Assembly: GCF_015704865.1 (NCBI RefSeq)
Contig: NZ_JADQTO010000016.1
Location: forward strand, 151,168-215,167
Source: Actinoplanes aureus
GTDB lineage: Bacteria; Actinomycetota; Actinomycetes; Mycobacteriales; Micromonosporaceae
DNA length: 64,000 bases
Reading direction: 5' to 3'
In this document: one piece after another, positions 61,804 to 64,000 of the stretch
Layout of the letters: the number at the start of each line of letters is the position of its first letter
Numbering within the stretch: position 1 is the first letter of the stretch
The notes under the pieces: model-generated
Database searches by the model: none
What the model saw: only the letters and a program-made list of their open reading frames with translations
Told to the model about the DNA's origin: nothing
Position numbers and translations under genes: made by a program

Positions 61804-62262
61804 GTGACCGATGAGCACACCTCAGAACTCGTCATCGATCGGCTTCTCCTGGCGCTGGCGTCACAGCTGGATCTGTCAAAGAATCCCATTCTCACGGCCG
61901 ACGCAGCCGAGGCGCTCGCCGACCTGAGCAGAGCCGAGGCTGAGCTGATCCTTGGCCAAGCGGGCCATCTTGTTCACTACGGAGCGGGCACCGAACCGCT
62001 GGAGGCCCTCATTGACGCAATCTCGGCCATCCTGTCCAGCGAGGCTCCGGAAGACGCCGCATTCCGGCCGGGCGATGAAGTGCGACTTGTGGGTGCGCTG
62101 CCGGAGAGCCTTGCCGGATCGGACGAGAAACAGCTCCGTGAGACGAAGTTCGTCGTCCGTTACGTTGGCCGGGGCCCGATGGTCGCCGTGCAGACGGACC
62201 TGACCGAGGACTACTGGATCGTGACGGTGCCGGCCGCCAATTTGGAGCCTTTCCGGAGCTGA
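61804..62262 (+). CDS. Unassigned 152-residue protein
   Basis: The N-terminal half is helical (VIDRLLLALASQLDLSKNPILTADAAEALADLSRAEAEL). The C-terminal half is beta-rich (FRPGDEVRLVGALPESLAG...FVVRYVGRGPMVAVQTDLTEDYWIVTVPAANLEPF), suggesting an SH3-like barrel. No family recognised. Third of the small same-strand genes; GTG 61804. Confidence 0.5.
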   Translation: MTDEHTSELVIDRLLLALASQLDLSKNPILTADAAEALADLSRAEAELILGQAGHLVHYGAGTEPLEALIDAISAILSSEAPEDAAFRPGDEVRLVGALPESLAGSDEKQLRETKFVVRYVGRGPMVAVQTDLTEDYWIVTVPAANLEPFRS

Positions 62263-63173
62263 GCAGCGCTCCATGCCGGGGCAAGCGTCAAGACGGCACA
62301 CGCCAAACGGCGGCCACGTCGGCTGGGAGCCGAGCATGACCGCCGTTCAAATCAGCGGGCGAACCCGCTGGTCAACCTAGACGTTGTAGTACATCTCGAA
62401 CCAATCATGGGGGAGTGACGACCTGCGGAAACAGGGTCTATCGAGGCTCTGAGCTGCGCCGCAAGTTGCCATTGATCATCGTCGTTTTACAGTGCCTTCT
62501 TGGCTCGATTGTGCCGTGGCTGTGCCCGATGATCTTCGCGATTGACCGGGCCGGGCGCGACGCAAGCCAGGCGTTCTTCTGCCTGTGGGAGACGAGACTG
62601 GCGGCGGCAGATCGCCTCCGGAGGGCGACGTGAGCTCGGGGGTGAATCATGCCGTTGACCTGGGTTGAAAGGGTGTGGATCTGCGGGGTTCCGGTCCTTC
62701 TCGGCACGTATTTGGCACCGGCGTCAGCTGATCTTTACCAGCGAAGGGCCGGAGGCTTCCCGTCGCGCGGGCGTAGCCCAGTCGGGCCGGGACGGCGAGG
62801 GCAAGCACGCTTCACCGCTTGCCCTCGCTGGCTCGGTCTGATTGCCTCTGGCGCGTGGCGGGAGGGCTCTTCCCAGAGCGCCCGCCGGAGGCGCTGTTGC
62901 CCTTGGCTGGCCGCAGGCCGCCCCCGGCAGGGCCGCCGGAGGCGCGAACGTCCTAGTTGGTCCGCTCTCGGTTTCATGCTCGGGGTTCGACAGTCAGATA
63001 GCGCCCGGAACGCCCCGCTAATCGAGAGTCCTCGCGCCTCCGTGTGTCTTGCGGTGTCGTGGAAGGAAGACTGGCTATCATCCCCTAAAAGCCGCCAGGG
63101 CTAGCAAAACCGTCACAAGGTAGAAAAAGGGATGTAAGACTTCGGTAGACAGACTCGTCGTCGAAGGGATCTC
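62263..63173. other. Accessory stretch with no well-supported gene
   Basis: About 900 bases. Frames at 62415-62633 (72 codons, one possible transmembrane helix) and 62649-63104 (151 codons, Arg-rich) exist but lack homology and good ribosome sites. It holds a 12-bp hairpin at 62795-62828, and CCGGAGGCGC appears twice near 62890 and 62940. Confidence 0.5.
62795..62828 (+). terminator. Long hairpin, terminator-like
   Basis: GCGAGGGCAAGC (62795-62806) and GCTTGCCCTCGC (62817-62828) form a perfect 12-bp stem with a 10-base loop. There is no gene directly upstream, so its role is open. Confidence 0.5.
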
Positions 63174-63683
63174 ATGAACCGTTCATGGTCACGGGCTATC
63201 ACCCTGGTGCTCTGCGCCGTGGTTGCAAGCCTGAACTTCGTAGGTCCAGCCCCGGCGTCGCCGCCGCCGGACGGGCCTAACTCAGCTGCGCAGACTGCCT
63301 CGTCGCCAACCCCGGGGCAAACTGTCGGTGATGGGTATCAAGGTGGTGGCCGGCCGCGCGGCGAACACCGGAAGACGCTCTACCGGGTTGCCGGAGGCTG
63401 GGACTGTGACGACTGGGAGTTGCCGCCGGACTGCCCTCGCCTCTACACCTACTTCGCACTCGCCGCTCCCGATGACATTCCTGAGGAGCGCTGGAACCGC
63501 CTGTACAACTTCACGAAGTGCGTCGCTGACCATGTGGGACACACGTTGTTTGGCGCTGTGGTCTCGGGTGGTATCAGCCTCCTCGACGCGTTAATCGCGC
63601 TTGGCCTCACGGTCGCGGACTGTGGAGGCGTCGATCGGGACGACGCGGCTCGAGCGTGGATCGTCGTATACGACGGTACGTGA
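63174..63683 (+). CDS. Secreted protein of unknown function
   Basis: The 169-residue product has a signal peptide (NRSWSRAITLVLCAVVASLNFVGPAPASP), a Pro/Ser/Gly-rich linker, and a mature domain with several Cys (WDCDDWELPPDCPRLYTYF, FTKCVADHVG and ADCGGVDRDD). ATG 63174 lies in a plausible leader. The Cys pattern suggests disulfides in an exported domain. No family recognised. Confidence 0.65.
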   Translation: MNRSWSRAITLVLCAVVASLNFVGPAPASPPPDGPNSAAQTASSPTPGQTVGDGYQGGGRPRGEHRKTLYRVAGGWDCDDWELPPDCPRLYTYFALAAPDDIPEERWNRLYNFTKCVADHVGHTLFGAVVSGGISLLDALIALGLTVADCGGVDRDDAARAWIVVYDGT

Positions 63684-63710
63684 CTCCGATTTAGCCGGTT
63701 CTGCAGGCCT

Positions 63711-63737
63711 CAGCCGCCTCCCGCTTGGAGGCGGCTG
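63711..63737 (+). terminator. Terminator after the secreted protein gene
   Basis: CAGCCGCCTCC (63711-63721) and GGAGGCGGCTG (63727-63737) form a perfect 11-bp stem with a CGCTT loop, 28 bases after the stop. Confidence 0.8.
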
Positions 63738-63882
63738 GGGCTTCGTTGTGTCTGGCTCGGCGGTCTCGGTCTGCGCGGCCGGGTCGCCGCCGTCGCCGAA
63801 GGCGTAAGGCGGCGTGCCCGGGCCGCGCCTTGAAGACGTATAGAAAGTTCTCACCGCCCGACCAGCTGTTCACTGTCGGGTC

Positions 63883-63924
63883 TCAGGACCTGCGTGACAG
63901 ATCGGTATCAGGACGTGCGTGACA
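63883..63924 (+). repeat. Short direct repeats at the left end of the IS481-type element
   Basis: TCAGGACCTGCGTGACA (63883-63899) and TCAGGACGTGCGTGACA (63908-63924) match at 16 of 17 bases with a 25-base period. They precede the transposase start and probably form part of the element's terminal region. Confidence 0.6.
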
Positions 63925-63951
63925 CTCCGCCGAGTGTTGGTGGAGATCAGC

Positions 63952-64000
63952 GTGACCGAACAGCGGTATCAAGCAGTCCTGGACGTGCGGGCCGGGTCGA
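63952..64000 (+). mobile_element. IS481-family transposase, 5' end only
   Basis: GTG 63952 opens MTEQRYQAVLDVRAGS, the N-terminus of IS481-type transposases as I recall them. The window edge cuts the rest. The 16 codons are too few to tell whether the copy is intact. GGAG lies 8 bases before the start. Confidence 0.65.

Noticed and set aside
62415..63104. Two small frames, 62415-62633 and 62649-63104
   Set aside because: They have no homology I can recognise, unusual residue composition and no good ribosome site; a hairpin and short repeats lie across the second.

Overview
The window is 64 kb of high-GC DNA from an actinobacterium, most likely Actinoplanes or a close relative in the Micromonosporaceae. 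The evidence is the very high GC, GTG and 4-base (ATGA/GTGA) gene overlaps throughout, and the families present: DUF3052, AhpE, RNase H/CobC fusion, GlnA2, GlnE, MptB, LtrA, MctP with DUF3311, and prim-pol/XRE/flavoprotein genes. As far as I recall, the order aceE - DUF3052 - ahpE - (Nif3, C4 zinc ribbon, RNase H/CobC) - panB - glnA2 - glnE follows the Mycobacterium tuberculosis Rv2241-Rv2221c segment. This looks like a conserved backbone with accessory genes inserted between the blocks.

Layout. 1-5.4 kb: the start of aceE (cut by the window edge), a YjbQ-type protein, a fused-subunit 2-oxoacid dehydrogenase E1, DUF3052, ahpE and tRNA-Val(UAC). 5.4-11 kb is accessory: a DJ-1/PfpI - TetR - TfoX-N operon behind an AT-rich palindrome, a DUF402 protein, a barstar-like protein and a membrane coiled-coil protein. 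10.4-13.2 kb: a prim-pol-like gene divergent from an XRE regulator and a flavoprotein, with a 13-bp palindrome between them. 13.2-16 kb: the Nif3/zinc ribbon/RNase H-CobC operon with a possible 30-codon upstream ORF. 16-19.4 kb: a secreted GH18 chitinase and a DUF3311/MctP permease. 19.6-28.3 kb: a DUF2637-like protein, RNase P RNA, a TauE exporter, a frameshifted VOC gene, a TIR protein, a divergent GAPDH homologue, a PLP dehydratase, an M15 peptidase and a methyltransferase.

28.4-41.6 kb: asd, a giant Ala/Lys-rich tandem-repeat protein (1579 aa, histone H1-like composition), an RNB nuclease, panB, nadE, glnA2 and an ECF sigma factor with its membrane partner. 41.8-50.7 kb: small membrane and regulatory genes, then a class-I glutamine amidotransferase coupled to glnE, the adenylyltransferase that controls glutamine synthetase. 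50.9-53.6 kb is the most unusual segment: a four-TM protein ending in a Gly-rich GPVAVG motif, overlapped by a 97-residue protein that begins with the same motif. An OhrR/MarR-type regulator facing a perfect 26-bp operator follows. 53.6-60.5 kb: membrane and mannosyltransferase genes for lipoglycan assembly (MptB and GT87), a secreted phytase/esterase-like protein and a YdcF protein. 60.5-64 kb: small unassigned genes, a secreted protein, and the left end of an IS481-type element cut by the window edge.

How the genes work together. Nitrogen control is represented by glnA2, glnE and a glutamine amidotransferase. Central carbon and cofactor genes are aceE, asd, panB and nadE. Cell-envelope genes are mptB, GT87 and the M15 peptidase. 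The candidates for something new are the shared-motif pair at 50.9-52.9 kb, the giant repeat protein at 29.8-34.6 kb, the palindrome shared by the prim-pol/XRE and TIR loci, a dispersed intergenic repeat (19.4 and 42.5 kb), and the duplicated Nif3 start.
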